Origin: Gallionella sp.
GTDB taxonomy: Bacteria > Pseudomonadota > Gammaproteobacteria > Burkholderiales > Gallionellaceae
Direction: 5' to 3'
DNA: 64,000 nt
Assembly (NCBI GenBank): GCA_030653355.1
Contig: JAURZN010000183.1
Location: forward strand, 1 to 64,000
Position numbers and translations under genes: made by a program. The notes beneath the pieces were generated by a model. It searched no databases. It saw only the letters and a program-made list of their open reading frames with translations, and was not told the origin of the DNA. Numbering within the stretch: position 1 is the stretch's first letter; each line of letters begins with the position of its first letter. Below, piece by piece: positions 1-8,144 of this stretch.

Positions 1-1
1 C

Positions 2-985
2 GCGGATCTGTCGCTGGAAGCGAACAAAGGCAAGCCGCAGATGGTGGTCAAGGTGAACCGGGATGAGGCGGCGCGCTACGGCATCAACGCCGACGAAATC
101 CTTGAGGTGGTGCAGGCCGGCATCGGCGGCAAGGCGGTGAGTACGCTGATCGACGGGGTCAAGCGTTTCGACATCCAGGTCTGGCTCGCGCCCGATTTCC
201 GCAACAGCGTGGAAGCCATCAACAACATCCCGATTCGCACCCAGAGCGGCGCGCTGATTCCCCTTTCCAGAGTCGCCACGGTGGAACTGGATGAAGGTTA
301 TTCCTTCATCCGGCGCGAACAGCTGCAACGTTACGCTGTGATCCAGATGGACGTGAAAGGGCGCGACGTGGACAGCTTCGTGAAGGAGGCAGCGGCCAGG
401 ATCAAGAGCGAAGTGAAGATTCCAGCCGGCTACTGGATCGAGTGGGGTGGCGCCTTTGAGAACCAGCAGCGCGCCATGGCCAAGCTGGCGCTGATCGTGC
501 CGCTCACCATCGGGCTGATCTTCATCCTGTTGTATACGGCATTTAATTCGCTTACCTACGCCACGCTGATCATTGCCAACGTGCCGTTCGCCACTATCGG
601 CGGTGTGATCGGGCTATTCATTACCGGACAATACCTGTCTGTACCATCGGCCATCGGATTTATTGCCGTATTTGGTGTTGCGATGCTGAACGGCATCGTG
701 CTGGTGACTTTTTTAAATGATCAACGTGAACGGGGCTTGTCGGTGCGTGCAGCTGTTAAGCAAGGTGCCGCATTGCGATTAAGACCAGTTTTGATGACGG
801 CTTCCATCGCCATCTTCGGTCTGGTGCCGATGCTCTTGTCTTCGGGTGTGGGCGCGGAAACTCAGCGCCCGCTGGCGACGGTCGTGGTGGGCGGATTGTT
901 TACCTCTACGGCGTTGACGTTGCTGCTTTTGCCGTTGATGTACGAGTGGGTGGAGACACGCCGCGAACGCAAACAAGCGAAGTAA
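2..985 (+). CDS. Heavy-metal efflux RND transporter, C-terminal part (CusA/CzcA family), 5' truncated by window
   Basis: This is the C-terminal third of an inner-membrane RND pump that exports metal cations through a tripartite complex. The reading frame is open from base 2, so the gene starts outside the window and the ATG at 41 is internal. The visible part holds the end of the periplasmic porter domain, then the second half of the membrane domain, with hydrophobic segments from about 'LALIVPLTIGLIFILLY' to 'LTLLLLPLMYEW'. The family segment 'FGVAMLNGIVLVTF' matches CusA/CzcA. A basic tail (RRERKQAK) ends the protein. The P-II-like gene that follows is a known neighbour of such pumps. The metal (Cu/Ag versus Co/Zn/Cd) cannot be decided because the N-terminal half is missing. 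Confidence 0.93.
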   Translation, partial: ADLSLEANKGKPQMVVKVNRDEAARYGINADEILEVVQAGIGGKAVSTLIDGVKRFDIQVWLAPDFRNSVEAINNIPIRTQSGALIPLSRVATVELDEGYSFIRREQLQRYAVIQMDVKGRDVDSFVKEAAARIKSEVKIPAGYWIEWGGAFENQQRAMAKLALIVPLTIGLIFILLYTAFNSLTYATLIIANVPFATIGGVIGLFITGQYLSVPSAIGFIAVFGVAMLNGIVLVTFLNDQRERGLSVRAAVKQGAALRLRPVLMTASIAIFGLVPMLLSSGVGAETQRPLATVVVGGLFTSTALTLLLLPLMYEWVETRRERKQAK

Positions 986-992
986 ACCAGTA

Positions 993-1018
993 GCGTGCGG
1001 CCTGACCGGGCCGCACGC
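993..1018 (+). terminator. GC-rich hairpin between RND gene and P-II-like gene
   Basis: A 10-bp perfect stem GCGTGCGGCC/GGCCGCACGC with a 6-nt loop lies 7 bp after the RND stop codon. No T-run follows, so it may act as a partial terminator or an mRNA-stabilising hairpin that sets the pump:P-II ratio. Confidence 0.5.
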
Positions 1019-1042
1019 AATCACTAAATCAGGAGAATCCGC

Positions 1043-1399
1043 ATGAAAGAAATCAAGGCTTATATCCACAACCACCGCATCGCCGATGTGATTCGCGCCG
1101 TAAAAGAATCAGGGCTGTGCAACACGGACGGAACGCCTGGCTGCCGCAATCTTGCCGTCATCCCGGTGCAAAGCCTACTGAAGGCGGTGGACGCCAAGGA
1201 GCAACACTATTCCATCGAATTGGCCGAGACAGTTATCAACGAATCGAAGCTGGAACTGGTTTGCGAGGATCTCCAGGTGGACGAGCTAGTGGCCATCATC
1301 GGGCACGCCGCCCGCACCGGCCAAGCCGAGGCTGGCTGGATTTACATCAGCGACATCATCCAGGCAGTTCCGATAGCTGGTTGGCAATCCAAAACTTGA
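1043..1399 (+). CDS. P-II-like protein linked to metal RND efflux
   Basis: A 118-residue protein of the GlnB/P-II superfamily. It opens with a P-II-type beta-alpha-beta start (MKEIKAYIHNHRIADVIRAV) and ends with the second P-II strand region (IIGHAARTGQAEAGWIYISD). P-II proteins are trimeric small-molecule sensors. Members next to CusA/CzcA-type pumps form a separate group, distinct from nitrogen-regulatory GlnB. The canonical uridylylation Tyr of the T-loop is not evident; the T-loop region instead carries 'CNTDGTPGCRN' with two Cys, which suggests a ligand other than classical 2-oxoglutarate signalling (inference). The start has an RBS (AGGAGA) and lies 57 bp after the pump gene, so the two are probably one operon. 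Confidence 0.82.
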   Translation: MKEIKAYIHNHRIADVIRAVKESGLCNTDGTPGCRNLAVIPVQSLLKAVDAKEQHYSIELAETVINESKLELVCEDLQVDELVAIIGHAARTGQAEAGWIYISDIIQAVPIAGWQSKT

Positions 1400-1502
1400 A
1401 CGTAATGCGCCAATTAGCCGGAATTCTTGTGTTTATACATTGCGCTTGTCACCTTACGAACGAAGCAGGTGTGTACGTAATTAACGCAAAAAGGAGGAAA
1501 TT

Positions 1503-1724
1503 ATGATGTGGGAATACGGGATGGGCTGTGGATGGCTGGGCATGGCGTTGTTCTGGCTGCTGCTGATTTTTCTGGTTTTGGCGGTGGTCAAATATCTTGC
1601 TGGTAAGAATGGGGGCGGTAGTGAACCCGCCAAAGCGCTAGAGATGCTGGATGAGCGGTATGCCCGAGGCGAAATCGGTCGTGATGAGTATCTGAAAAGG
1701 CGGGATGATATGAAGGGGATTTAG
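1503..1724 (+). CDS. Small SHOCT-domain membrane protein
   Basis: A 73-residue protein with one N-terminal transmembrane helix (about residues 13-30) and a C-terminal SHOCT motif (ALEMLDERYARGEIGRDEYL). SHOCT is a short oligomerisation module common in small membrane proteins near metal-resistance and export genes. A strong RBS (AAGGAGG) precedes two tandem ATG codons; the first is used here. Its molecular job is not known. Its position after the RND/P-II genes suggests membership of the metal-resistance cluster. Confidence 0.8.
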   Translation: MMWEYGMGCGWLGMALFWLLLIFLVLAVVKYLAGKNGGGSEPAKALEMLDERYARGEIGRDEYLKRRDDMKGI

Positions 1725-1795
1725 CAGGAAGTTTTTGGCCGCTAGGGCGTTTGTGCGGCATGGCTTGGTTATAAATGCAATTCAAGGAGAACAAC

Positions 1796-2191
1796 ATGGA
1801 AATTCGTTATGGATTTGGCAAGAAAGCTGTACTAGATTTTGACAGTGCTTTGGAACAAGTGGTACGTGCTTTGCAGTCCGAGGGTTTTGGTGTGTTGACC
1901 GATATCGATGTGGCTGCCACGATGAAAAGGAAACTCAATGCTGAGATGCCACCTTACCGCATTCTCGGTGCTTGCAATCCCCCGCTGGCTCATCGTGCAT
2001 TGCAGGCTGAGCCGTCTATCGGTCTGCTGCTCCCCTGTAACGTGGTCGTGCGCCAGGATGAGGAAGGCTCGGTGCATGTGGAATTCATGGATCCAGCCGC
2101 CGTACTGGATTTGGTAAACAAACCTGAGATCAGCCTGCTGGCGATTGAGGTACGTCAGCGGCTGGAGCGGGTATTGGCTGCTTTGCCTTAA
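1796..2191 (+). CDS. DUF302 domain protein
   Basis: A 131-residue DUF302 protein. The start at 1796 is preferred over the track start at 1775 because AAGGAGA sits just upstream of it. The family pattern is visible: an N-terminal strand/helix region, 'PPYRILGACNPPLAHRAL' in the middle and 'IGLLLPCNVVV' after it, with two Cys that could bind a ligand or metal. DUF302 proteins are of unknown function and often lie beside metal, thiol or stress genes. No signal peptide is seen, so it is probably cytoplasmic. Confidence 0.85.
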   Translation: MEIRYGFGKKAVLDFDSALEQVVRALQSEGFGVLTDIDVAATMKRKLNAEMPPYRILGACNPPLAHRALQAEPSIGLLLPCNVVVRQDEEGSVHVEFMDPAAVLDLVNKPEISLLAIEVRQRLERVLAALP

Positions 2192-2282
2192 TCTTTAGGA
2201 ATATGCCTGTGTCCAGTGCTGTTGCTGGATGGGTCAGCCTCAGCCAGCTCCAAAATGATAACTGACAAGCGGAAATAAAGAA

Positions 2283-2309
2283 CCCTGTGGTTTTTTCAAG
2301 CCCACAGGG
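2283..2309 (-). terminator. Intrinsic terminator of fur
   Basis: Read on the minus strand, an 8-bp stem CCCTGTGG/CCACAGGG is followed by a T-rich run (TTCTTTATTT). It begins about 40 bp downstream of the fur stop codon, which fits a Rho-independent terminator for fur. Confidence 0.6.
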
Positions 2310-2349
2310 CATGGAGATTCAGACAATGAAACATTTGACGAGGGAATTT

Positions 2350-2781
2350 TCAGCTTTGTATTTTATTGGGGCATTTTGGCTTGTTACAGTCTGCGTAGAT
2401 ATAGAGAGAGTGGTCGTGAATGGTAAATCCGCGATCGGTGGCGGCTATTTTCTGGCGTGCCTCAATAGTTGCGTCGTAAAACTCTTCGACATGGCCGCAT
2501 TGCATACACACGATGTGATCATGGTGTTCGCCCTGATTAAGTTCGAACACCGATTTGCCGCCCTCGAAATGGTGCCGCATCAGCAGACCAGCCTGCTCGA
2601 ACTGGGTGAGCACGCGATAAATGGTCGCTAGGCCGACATCGTCACCGCTGGTGAGCAGCAGCTTGTATACCTCCTCCGCGCTCAGATGTCGTTGCTTGCT
2701 AGCTTCGAACAGGCTCAACACCTTGAGCCGTGGCAAGGTGGATTTTAGACCGACAGTTTTTAGGTGATCAGGTTGGTGCAT
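2350..2781 (-). CDS. fur: Ferric uptake regulator Fur
   Basis: A 143-residue Fur-family repressor that binds DNA when loaded with Fe2+. The N-terminal winged helix contains 'LATIYRVLTQFEQAGLL' (about residues 51-67), typical of Fur. The His-rich 'HHDH' (86-89) and the pairs C92/C95 and C132/C137 supply the metal and structural zinc sites. The length is normal for Fur. The gene is divergent from the cupredoxin/FTR1 iron-uptake pair, with a Fur box between them, so it probably controls that pair and possibly itself. A Zur or PerR role is less likely given the iron-uptake context, but sequence alone cannot fully exclude it. Confidence 0.93.
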   Translation of the reverse strand: MHQPDHLKTVGLKSTLPRLKVLSLFEASKQRHLSAEEVYKLLLTSGDDVGLATIYRVLTQFEQAGLLMRHHFEGGKSVFELNQGEHHDHIVCMQCGHVEEFYDATIEARQKIAATDRGFTIHDHSLYIYADCNKPKCPNKIQS

Positions 2782-2837
2782 ATCAAGACCTTTTAGATTT
2801 TTGAATCATCATGTCAGGAAATACTTGTAATTGCAAA

Positions 2838-2852
2838 TAAGAATGATTATCA
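2838..2852. promoter_or_regulatory. Fur box
   Basis: TAAGAATGATTATCA matches the 7-1-7 Fur consensus TGATAATnATTATCA at 12 of the 14 defined positions. It lies in the 100-bp divergent spacer between fur and the iron-uptake genes, about 30 bp before the cupredoxin start, and is placed to repress both directions when iron is plentiful. Confidence 0.8.
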
Positions 2853-2881
2853 TTTGTGACTAGTTAACTACGGGGTTCGCC

Positions 2882-3199
2882 ATGAAACGTCTTTCACTTA
2901 TTTTCCTGCTACTACCATTCGCTGCCTATGCAGCCGATGCCGACTATACGCTGATCATCAAGGATCACAGCTTCCAGCCGTCTGAGTTAACCATCCCGTC
3001 AGGCAAGAAAATCAAGCTCTTGGTTGAGAATCAGGATGCCACCCCCGAGGAATTCGATAGCCACGATCTAAACCGGGAAAAAGTGATTGCCGGACGTGGC
3101 GCCGCGACGATTTACATCGGCCCACTTACGCCCGGACGCTACGCCTTCACCGGCGAATTTCACGCAGCAACCGCCCAAGGTTCAATCGTCGCAAAATAG
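2882..3199 (+). CDS. Periplasmic cupredoxin-domain protein of an iron-uptake system
   Basis: A 105-residue exported protein. It has a Sec signal peptide (MKRLSLIFLLLPFAAYA, cleavage near residue 17) followed by one cupredoxin-like beta sandwich, similar to the EfeO cupredoxin domain and FtrB/P19-neighbour proteins. Motifs include 'HSFQPSELTIPSGKKIKL' and 'GPLTPGRYAFTGEFH'. It probably handles copper or iron in the periplasm and oxidises or delivers iron to the FTR1 permease encoded 9 bp downstream. A Fur box precedes it, so iron limitation should induce it. Confidence 0.85.
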   Translation: MKRLSLIFLLLPFAAYAADADYTLIIKDHSFQPSELTIPSGKKIKLLVENQDATPEEFDSHDLNREKVIAGRGAATIYIGPLTPGRYAFTGEFHAATAQGSIVAK

Positions 3200-3208
3200 G
3201 AAAATATC

Positions 3209-4033
3209 ATGTTCGCAACTGCCATCATTGTTTTTCGGGAAGTATTGGAAGCTTCCATCATCATCGGGATTCTCACTGCCGCGACGCGCAGCATTCACGG
3301 CAGCAAACGCTGGTTGGCCGCTGGACTGGTGGCTGGATTAGTGGGTTCGGGATTGGTCGCAGCTTCAACCGACGTGATCGGATCGCTGGCCAGCGGCATC
3401 GGTCAAGAAATTTTCAACACCATCGTACTCGGCATCGCGGTGCTGATGCTGGCATGGCACAACATTTGGATGGCGTCTCACGGTGCTGCGCTGGCGGCCA
3501 ACGCTCGTTTAGTGGGCAGTGCCATTCGTGACGGAAACAGCGAGTGTTCGGTGCTATTTGTTATCGTCGGGCTGGCTGTACTCAGAGAAGGTTCAGAAAC
3601 TGTGCTGTTTCTTTATGGCATCGCAACATCTGGTGAGGGCGGACAGTCTTCAATGCTGCTCGGCGGCATGGTTGGCATGCTGCTCGGTATTGTGGTTGGT
3701 TACACAATATTTGCCGGGCTGCTGCGCGTGCCGATGCGCTGGTTCTTTGCTGCTACTGGCATATTGGTGTTGCTATTAGCAGCAGGCATGGCCTCGCAAG
3801 CTGCGCATTTCCTGATTCAAGCCGATTTGTTGCCCAGCCTCGCCTCGCCGCTATGGGACACGTCTGCGCTACTGCCGGAAAGTGGACTAACCGGCATATT
3901 ACTGCACAGTCTGATTGGCTATGACTCACGTCCGGCAGGAATGCAGATCATTTTTTACCTTACTGCACTGATTGTCATTTTCATCGGCATGAAATGGGCT
4001 GCTCGTTCGCAGCCAACCACGGTACGAAAATAA
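3209..4033 (+). CDS. FTR1-family iron permease
   Basis: A 274-residue inner-membrane protein with about seven hydrophobic segments. Both hallmark RExxE iron-binding motifs of the FTR1/EfeU family are present: REVLE at residues 10-14 and REGSE at 126-130. It imports iron, with the partner cupredoxin or other periplasmic proteins supplying it. The gene follows the cupredoxin gene by 9 bp, in one Fur-controlled transcript. Length and topology are typical of the family. Confidence 0.92.
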   Translation: MFATAIIVFREVLEASIIIGILTAATRSIHGSKRWLAAGLVAGLVGSGLVAASTDVIGSLASGIGQEIFNTIVLGIAVLMLAWHNIWMASHGAALAANARLVGSAIRDGNSECSVLFVIVGLAVLREGSETVLFLYGIATSGEGGQSSMLLGGMVGMLLGIVVGYTIFAGLLRVPMRWFFAATGILVLLLAAGMASQAAHFLIQADLLPSLASPLWDTSALLPESGLTGILLHSLIGYDSRPAGMQIIFYLTALIVIFIGMKWAARSQPTTVRK

Positions 4034-4038
4034 TCATC

Positions 4039-4619
4039 GTGAAAAATTATTTCGCATTTTCGTTTGCTAATTTATTTTCTCTGGGCATCCTGCTCTGCGG
4101 AATTGTCGGAGCGCAGGATGCTTTTGCCGGTGCTGCGGATTATGTCTATACCCCGCAGTCGAATATGGTGAGCGGGAAATTGATATCAAGTACGGCACAG
4201 CCTCGTCACAAGCCGGAAATCCCGCAAAAGTTGCCAGTATCGGATTAGGTTTCGGCGCAAAGGAATATTGGTTCACAGAGATATATTTAAAACAGGTTCG
4301 TAGCGGAAACACAGAGGTCACGCTGGCTGAATGGGTGAACAAGTTCCAGCACACCGAGACTGGTAATATCCGCTTGATCTTGGCTTTGTCATCGAAACGG
4401 AAGCCCCGTTAAAAGGCGATGCGCCGTGGGAGCTCAAGCTGGGGTCATTGCTTCAGACAGACTCCGGCAAGCTCCAGATGAATGGCAATTTGCTTTTTGA
4501 ACGCGCATTTGAAAAGGCCGATAAAAGTGGTGTGCCATACGGCACCAATTTGACCTATCAGTGACAAGCAAGACAGGCCCAATCACACCTTCAGGATGCA
4601 GATTGAGTACGAGTTCTAA
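4039..4619 (+). pseudogene. Decayed exported/outer-membrane-type protein next to FTR1
   Basis: A reading frame with a signal peptide starts at GTG 4039 (VKNYFAFSFANLFSLGILLCG...AFAGAADYVYTP), then is lost. Coherent protein continues in a second frame from about 4158 (VEYGEREIDIKYGTAS ... NKFQHTETG), in a third frame from about 4362 (YPLDLGFVIETEAPLKGD ... FERAFEKADKSGVPYGTNL), and finally in another frame at 4563-4619 ending 'HTFRMQIEYEF'. The jumps show at least two frameshifts, and the abrupt join before the last fragment suggests an internal deletion. The intact ancestor was probably a beta-rich envelope protein co-transcribed with the iron permease. Confidence 0.72.
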
Positions 4620-4671
4620 AGAAACTCAGAATTTTTCAAGCCACAGAAACCTAGTGAAGCCAAGGTAGATC

Positions 4672-6855
4672 ATGAAACACTCAATGTTCAATATTCGTAA
4701 CATGGACTGTCCAACTGAGGAGGCACTGATCCGCAAGCGTCTCGGATCGATGCCCGGCATCGGCGAGCTGTCGTTCAACCTGATAACCCGCCGTCTTGCC
4801 GTCACGCATACACTGGACGATGAACAGCCTATCCTCGATGCCTTGCGCGAGATAGGTATGAAGACAGACCCCGAGCCGCAATGCCAGTCCGGCTCCTGTT
4901 CGAGCTGCGAAGCGGAATCCCCCGTGGTATCGCGCCGGACATGGGCGCTGATGGCGGTGTCCGGTACTGCGGCCATGGTTGCGGAAATCGTCGCGTGGAA
5001 CGGCGCGAGCGAGCAATCGGTTGCGGTGATCGCTCTGGCCTTGCTCTCCATTGTCACCGGTGGCCTCAGCACTCTGAAAAAAGGCTGGATCGCGCTCAAG
5101 AACTTCGCCCTCAATATGAATTTCCTGATGAGCATCGCCGTCATCGGTGCGCTTGCCATCGGCGAATGGCCGGAAGCTGCGGTGGTGATTTTCCTGTTCG
5201 CGCTGGCCGAGTTGATCGAAACGCTCTCGCTGGAGCGGGCCAAGAACGCAATCAAGGGGCTGATGGCGATGACTCCCGAGGTCGCCACCGTGCAACTCGA
5301 CAACGGCGAATGGCGCGAGACAGCAGTAACCGACGTGCAGGTTGGGCAAGTGGTGCGCGTCAAACCGGGAGAGCGTATTCCGCTGGACGGCGTGGTCACG
5401 GCGGGCGGCAGTTCGGTGAACCAGGCGCCGATTACCGGGGAGAGCATGCCCGTGTTGAAAGCGGCGGGCGATCCGGTGTTCGCCGGTACGCTGAACGAGC
5501 GCGGTATGCTGGAGTTTCGCGTCACCGCAAACAAGGGCAACACCACGCTGGATCGCATCATCCACACGGTGCAAGAGGCGCAAGGCCAACGCGCGCCGAC
5601 GCAACGTTTCGTCGACCAGTTCGCGCGTTACTACACCCCCGCCGTGGTGGTGTTCGCGGTTCTGGTGGCGGCCGTTCCTCCGTTGCTGTTCGGTGCCGCG
5701 TTCGAGCCATGGTTCTACAAGGCGCTGGTCATGCTGGTGATCGCCTGCCCCTGCGCGCTGGTAATCTCCACGCCCATTACCGTGGTGAGCGGGCTTGCCG
5801 CTGCGGCAAGGCAGGGCATACTGATCAAGGGCGGCGTGCATCTGGAGAACGGACGCCTGATAAAAGCCGTAGCTTTGGACAAGACCGGCACGCTCACGCA
5901 CGGCAAGCCTGTCGTGACCGATGTGGTTCCGCTGGTTGAGTTGCCTGCCGACAGCCTGCTGCAACTGGCCGCCAGCGTGGACGTGCATTCCGAACATCCC
6001 ATCGCGTCTGCCATCGTATCGGCATGGCAGACGCCTGCCGACGGGAACGGAACGCCGCGTTCGTTGCTACCCGCCATTTCGTTCGAGTCCCTCACAGGTC
6101 GCGGTGCCAAAGCGGTTGTCGAGGGGCAACTTTACTATGTGTGCAACCATCGGCAGATCGAAGAACTGGGCATCTGCGGAGTGCATGTCGAAGAGGCTCT
6201 GCATCGTCTGGAGCAGGAAGGCAAGACAGCCGTGGTGCTGGCTACGGCAACCGAGTCGCTGTGCGTCATCGGTGTGGCCGACACGGTGCGCGGCCATAGC
6301 GCGGAGGCTATCCGCCAACTTCATGCTCTCGGTGTGGCATCAGTGATGTTGACCGGCGACAACCAGACGACGGCCAGCGCCATCGCTGCCCAGGTGGGCA
6401 TAGACGATGCGCGCGGCAATCTGCTGCCGGAAGAAAAACTGGCAGTAATCGATGAGTTGATGAACCGTTACGATCATGTCGGCATGGTGGGTGATGGAAT
6501 CAACGACGCGCCTGCGTTAGCCAAGGCATCTATAGGATTTGCTATGGGCAGCGCCGGTACAGATACTGCCATCGAGACCGCCGATGTTGCACTGATGGAT
6601 GACGATTTGCGCAAAGTGCCACACTTCATCCAGCTAAGCCGAAATACTTCCCGTGTGCTCAAACAAAACATCACGCTGGCCATCGGCATCAAGGCGATAT
6701 TCTTCGCTTTGGCTCTGGCAGGGAAAGCCACGCTCTGGATGGCGGTCTTTGCCGATATGGGGGCCAGCCTGATCGTGGTATTTAATGGGATGCGCTTGCT
6801 CCGTATTAAGGGCGGTATTGAACGCGACCACATAAAATCTGGCCATACGAGATGA
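4672..6855 (+). CDS. cadA: Heavy-metal P1B-type ATPase (Cd/Zn/Pb exporting)
   Basis: A 727-residue P1B-type ATPase that pumps soft divalent metals out at the cost of ATP. In order: an N-terminal HMA-like domain, a Cys cluster (C71, C76, C79), transmembrane helices, the actuator motif TGES (255-258), the metal-binding CPC (359-361), the phosphorylation loop DKTGT (403-407) and the hinge MVGDGINDAP. The HMA domain reads 'NMDCPTEE', so the second Cys of the usual CxxC is replaced by acidic surroundings, as in many Zn/Cd/Pb pumps. The CPC site and overall pattern fit CadA/ZntA rather than copper CopA. No MerR regulator gene lies next to it. Confidence 0.9.
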   Translation: MKHSMFNIRNMDCPTEEALIRKRLGSMPGIGELSFNLITRRLAVTHTLDDEQPILDALREIGMKTDPEPQCQSGSCSSCEAESPVVSRRTWALMAVSGTAAMVAEIVAWNGASEQSVAVIALALLSIVTGGLSTLKKGWIALKNFALNMNFLMSIAVIGALAIGEWPEAAVVIFLFALAELIETLSLERAKNAIKGLMAMTPEVATVQLDNGEWRETAVTDVQVGQVVRVKPGERIPLDGVVTAGGSSVNQAPITGESMPVLKAAGDPVFAGTLNERGMLEFRVTANKGNTTLDRIIHTVQEAQGQRAPTQRFVDQFARYYTPAVVVFAVLVAAVPPLLFGAAFEPWFYKALVMLVIACPCALVISTPITVVSGLAAAARQGILIKGGVHLENGRLIKAVALDKTGTLTHGKPVVTDVVPLVELPADSLLQLAASVDVHSEHPIASAIVSAWQTPADGNGTPRSLLPAISFESLTGRGAKAVVEGQLYYVCNHRQIEELGICGVHVEEALHRLEQEGKTAVVLATATESLCVIGVADTVRGHSAEAIRQLHALGVASVMLTGDNQTTASAIAAQVGIDDARGNLLPEEKLAVIDELMNRYDHVGMVGDGINDAPALAKASIGFAMGSAGTDTAIETADVALMDDDLRKVPHFIQLSRNTSRVLKQNITLAIGIKAIFFALALAGKATLWMAVFADMGASLIVVFNGMRLLRIKGGIERDHIKSGHTR

Positions 6856-7030
6856 ATATTTGGTACGGCATCCGAATCACGGCAACCAAGAGGCTGGTTA
6901 TCAAGGCAGCGGAAACTGTATGGAATTTCAGGCATCAATTCTTACTCATGAGCCCGCTATATGTCTGATTGAACATAATTATCTTCGCCAACCCATGTAC
7001 TAAACGTTACATTGTTTGAAAGCGGAACAG

Positions 7031-8080
7031 ATGAACTGGAAAGAAGCAGTTTGCCAACCGGGCATACCCGCAGCAATAGGGGCAGCTTTGTTATTTGGCA
7101 CGGGAACACCTTTAGCGAAGTGGCTGCTTGAGTCTGTCGATCCGTGGCTGTTGGCGGGATTGCTCTATTCGGGTTCAGGTATTGGTCTGCTACTGTATCG
7201 TCGTCTGAGCCACGCGCCTGCCGTACAGCTTCCACGCAGGGAAATAGCCTGGTTTGCCGGAGCAATTCTGGCGGGCGGTATCGTCGGGCCTGTGCTGTTG
7301 ATGATCGGCCTGACCGGTATGCAAGCATCTGCCGCCTCTCTCTTGCTGAATGCTGAAAGTGTATTTACCGCGCTACTGGCATGGTTCGTTTTCAGAGAAA
7401 ACTTTGATAGGCGCATCGCGTTAGGTATGCTTGCTATTGTGGCTGGTGCTGTGGTGTTAAGCTGGTCAGGAGACGCACATATAGCCGGGTTATGGCCGAT
7501 GCTGGCAATTCTGGGCGCATGCCTGGCATGGGGCATAGACAACAACCTGACGCGTAAAGTATCGCTCACCGACGCTACATGGATCGCTTCGGTAAAAGGT
7601 TTGGTGTCGGGAGGTGTCAACCTGACGTTGGCCTTATGGTTGGGTGCTTCAATACCGGCACTCCCGCAACTGGCAGGCGCAATGCTGGTTGGCTTGCTGG
7701 CTTATGGCGTAAGTTTGACAATGTTTGTAGTGGGGCTACGTCATCTGGGCACGGCGCGCACGGGTGCCTATTTTTCAATTGCGCCGTTCTTCGGTGCTTT
7801 GCTTGCTGTGCTGATGGGTGAGCCGGTCACGTCACCACTGCTCTTGGCTGGGGCACTTATGGCGCTAGGTACTTGGCTGCATCTGACCGAGTACCATGAA
7901 CACCGGCATATACATGCGGAGTTGATGCATGACCATGATCATACTCACGACGAACATCACCAGCATGAACACGATTCCCAGACAACACCGGGTAGCCAAC
8001 ATCGCCATTTGCATCGTCATGAACCACTGACGCATGCTCATCGACATTTTCCGGATGCGCATCATCAGCATAAGCATTAG
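7031..8080 (+). CDS. EamA/DMT-family transporter with long His-rich C-terminal tail
   Basis: A 349-residue membrane protein with about ten hydrophobic segments and two EamA repeats (first repeat starting 'GIPAAIGAALLFGTGTPLAKW'). The last 60 or so residues form a cytoplasmic tail very rich in His and Asp (HDHDHTHDEHHQHEHD, then more HxH runs), a probable metal-binding region. The ATG at 7031 is preferred over the TTG at 7016. DMT proteins export metabolites or amino acids. The His tail and the neighbouring metal ATPase suggest a metal or metal-chelate substrate, but that is inference. Confidence 0.85.
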   Translation: MNWKEAVCQPGIPAAIGAALLFGTGTPLAKWLLESVDPWLLAGLLYSGSGIGLLLYRRLSHAPAVQLPRREIAWFAGAILAGGIVGPVLLMIGLTGMQASAASLLLNAESVFTALLAWFVFRENFDRRIALGMLAIVAGAVVLSWSGDAHIAGLWPMLAILGACLAWGIDNNLTRKVSLTDATWIASVKGLVSGGVNLTLALWLGASIPALPQLAGAMLVGLLAYGVSLTMFVVGLRHLGTARTGAYFSIAPFFGALLAVLMGEPVTSPLLLAGALMALGTWLHLTEYHEHRHIHAELMHDHDHTHDEHHQHEHDSQTTPGSQHRHLHRHEPLTHAHRHFPDAHHQHKH

Positions 8081-8144
8081 AAATGATTCCGGTATCTATA
8101 GAATGCAGGATTGGACAAAGTGCCGAGTTTTTAGGAGAGCAAGC

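Noticed and set aside
4626-5567. 313-residue minus-strand ORF
   Set aside because: Antisense shadow of the P-type ATPase with Ser/Thr-rich composition.
4881-5939. 352-residue plus-strand ORF
   Set aside because: Shadow frame of the P-type ATPase gene; no RBS or family features.
4681-5997. 438-residue minus-strand ORF
   Set aside because: It lies wholly opposite the P-type ATPase gene, has Arg/His-rich shadow composition and no motif.
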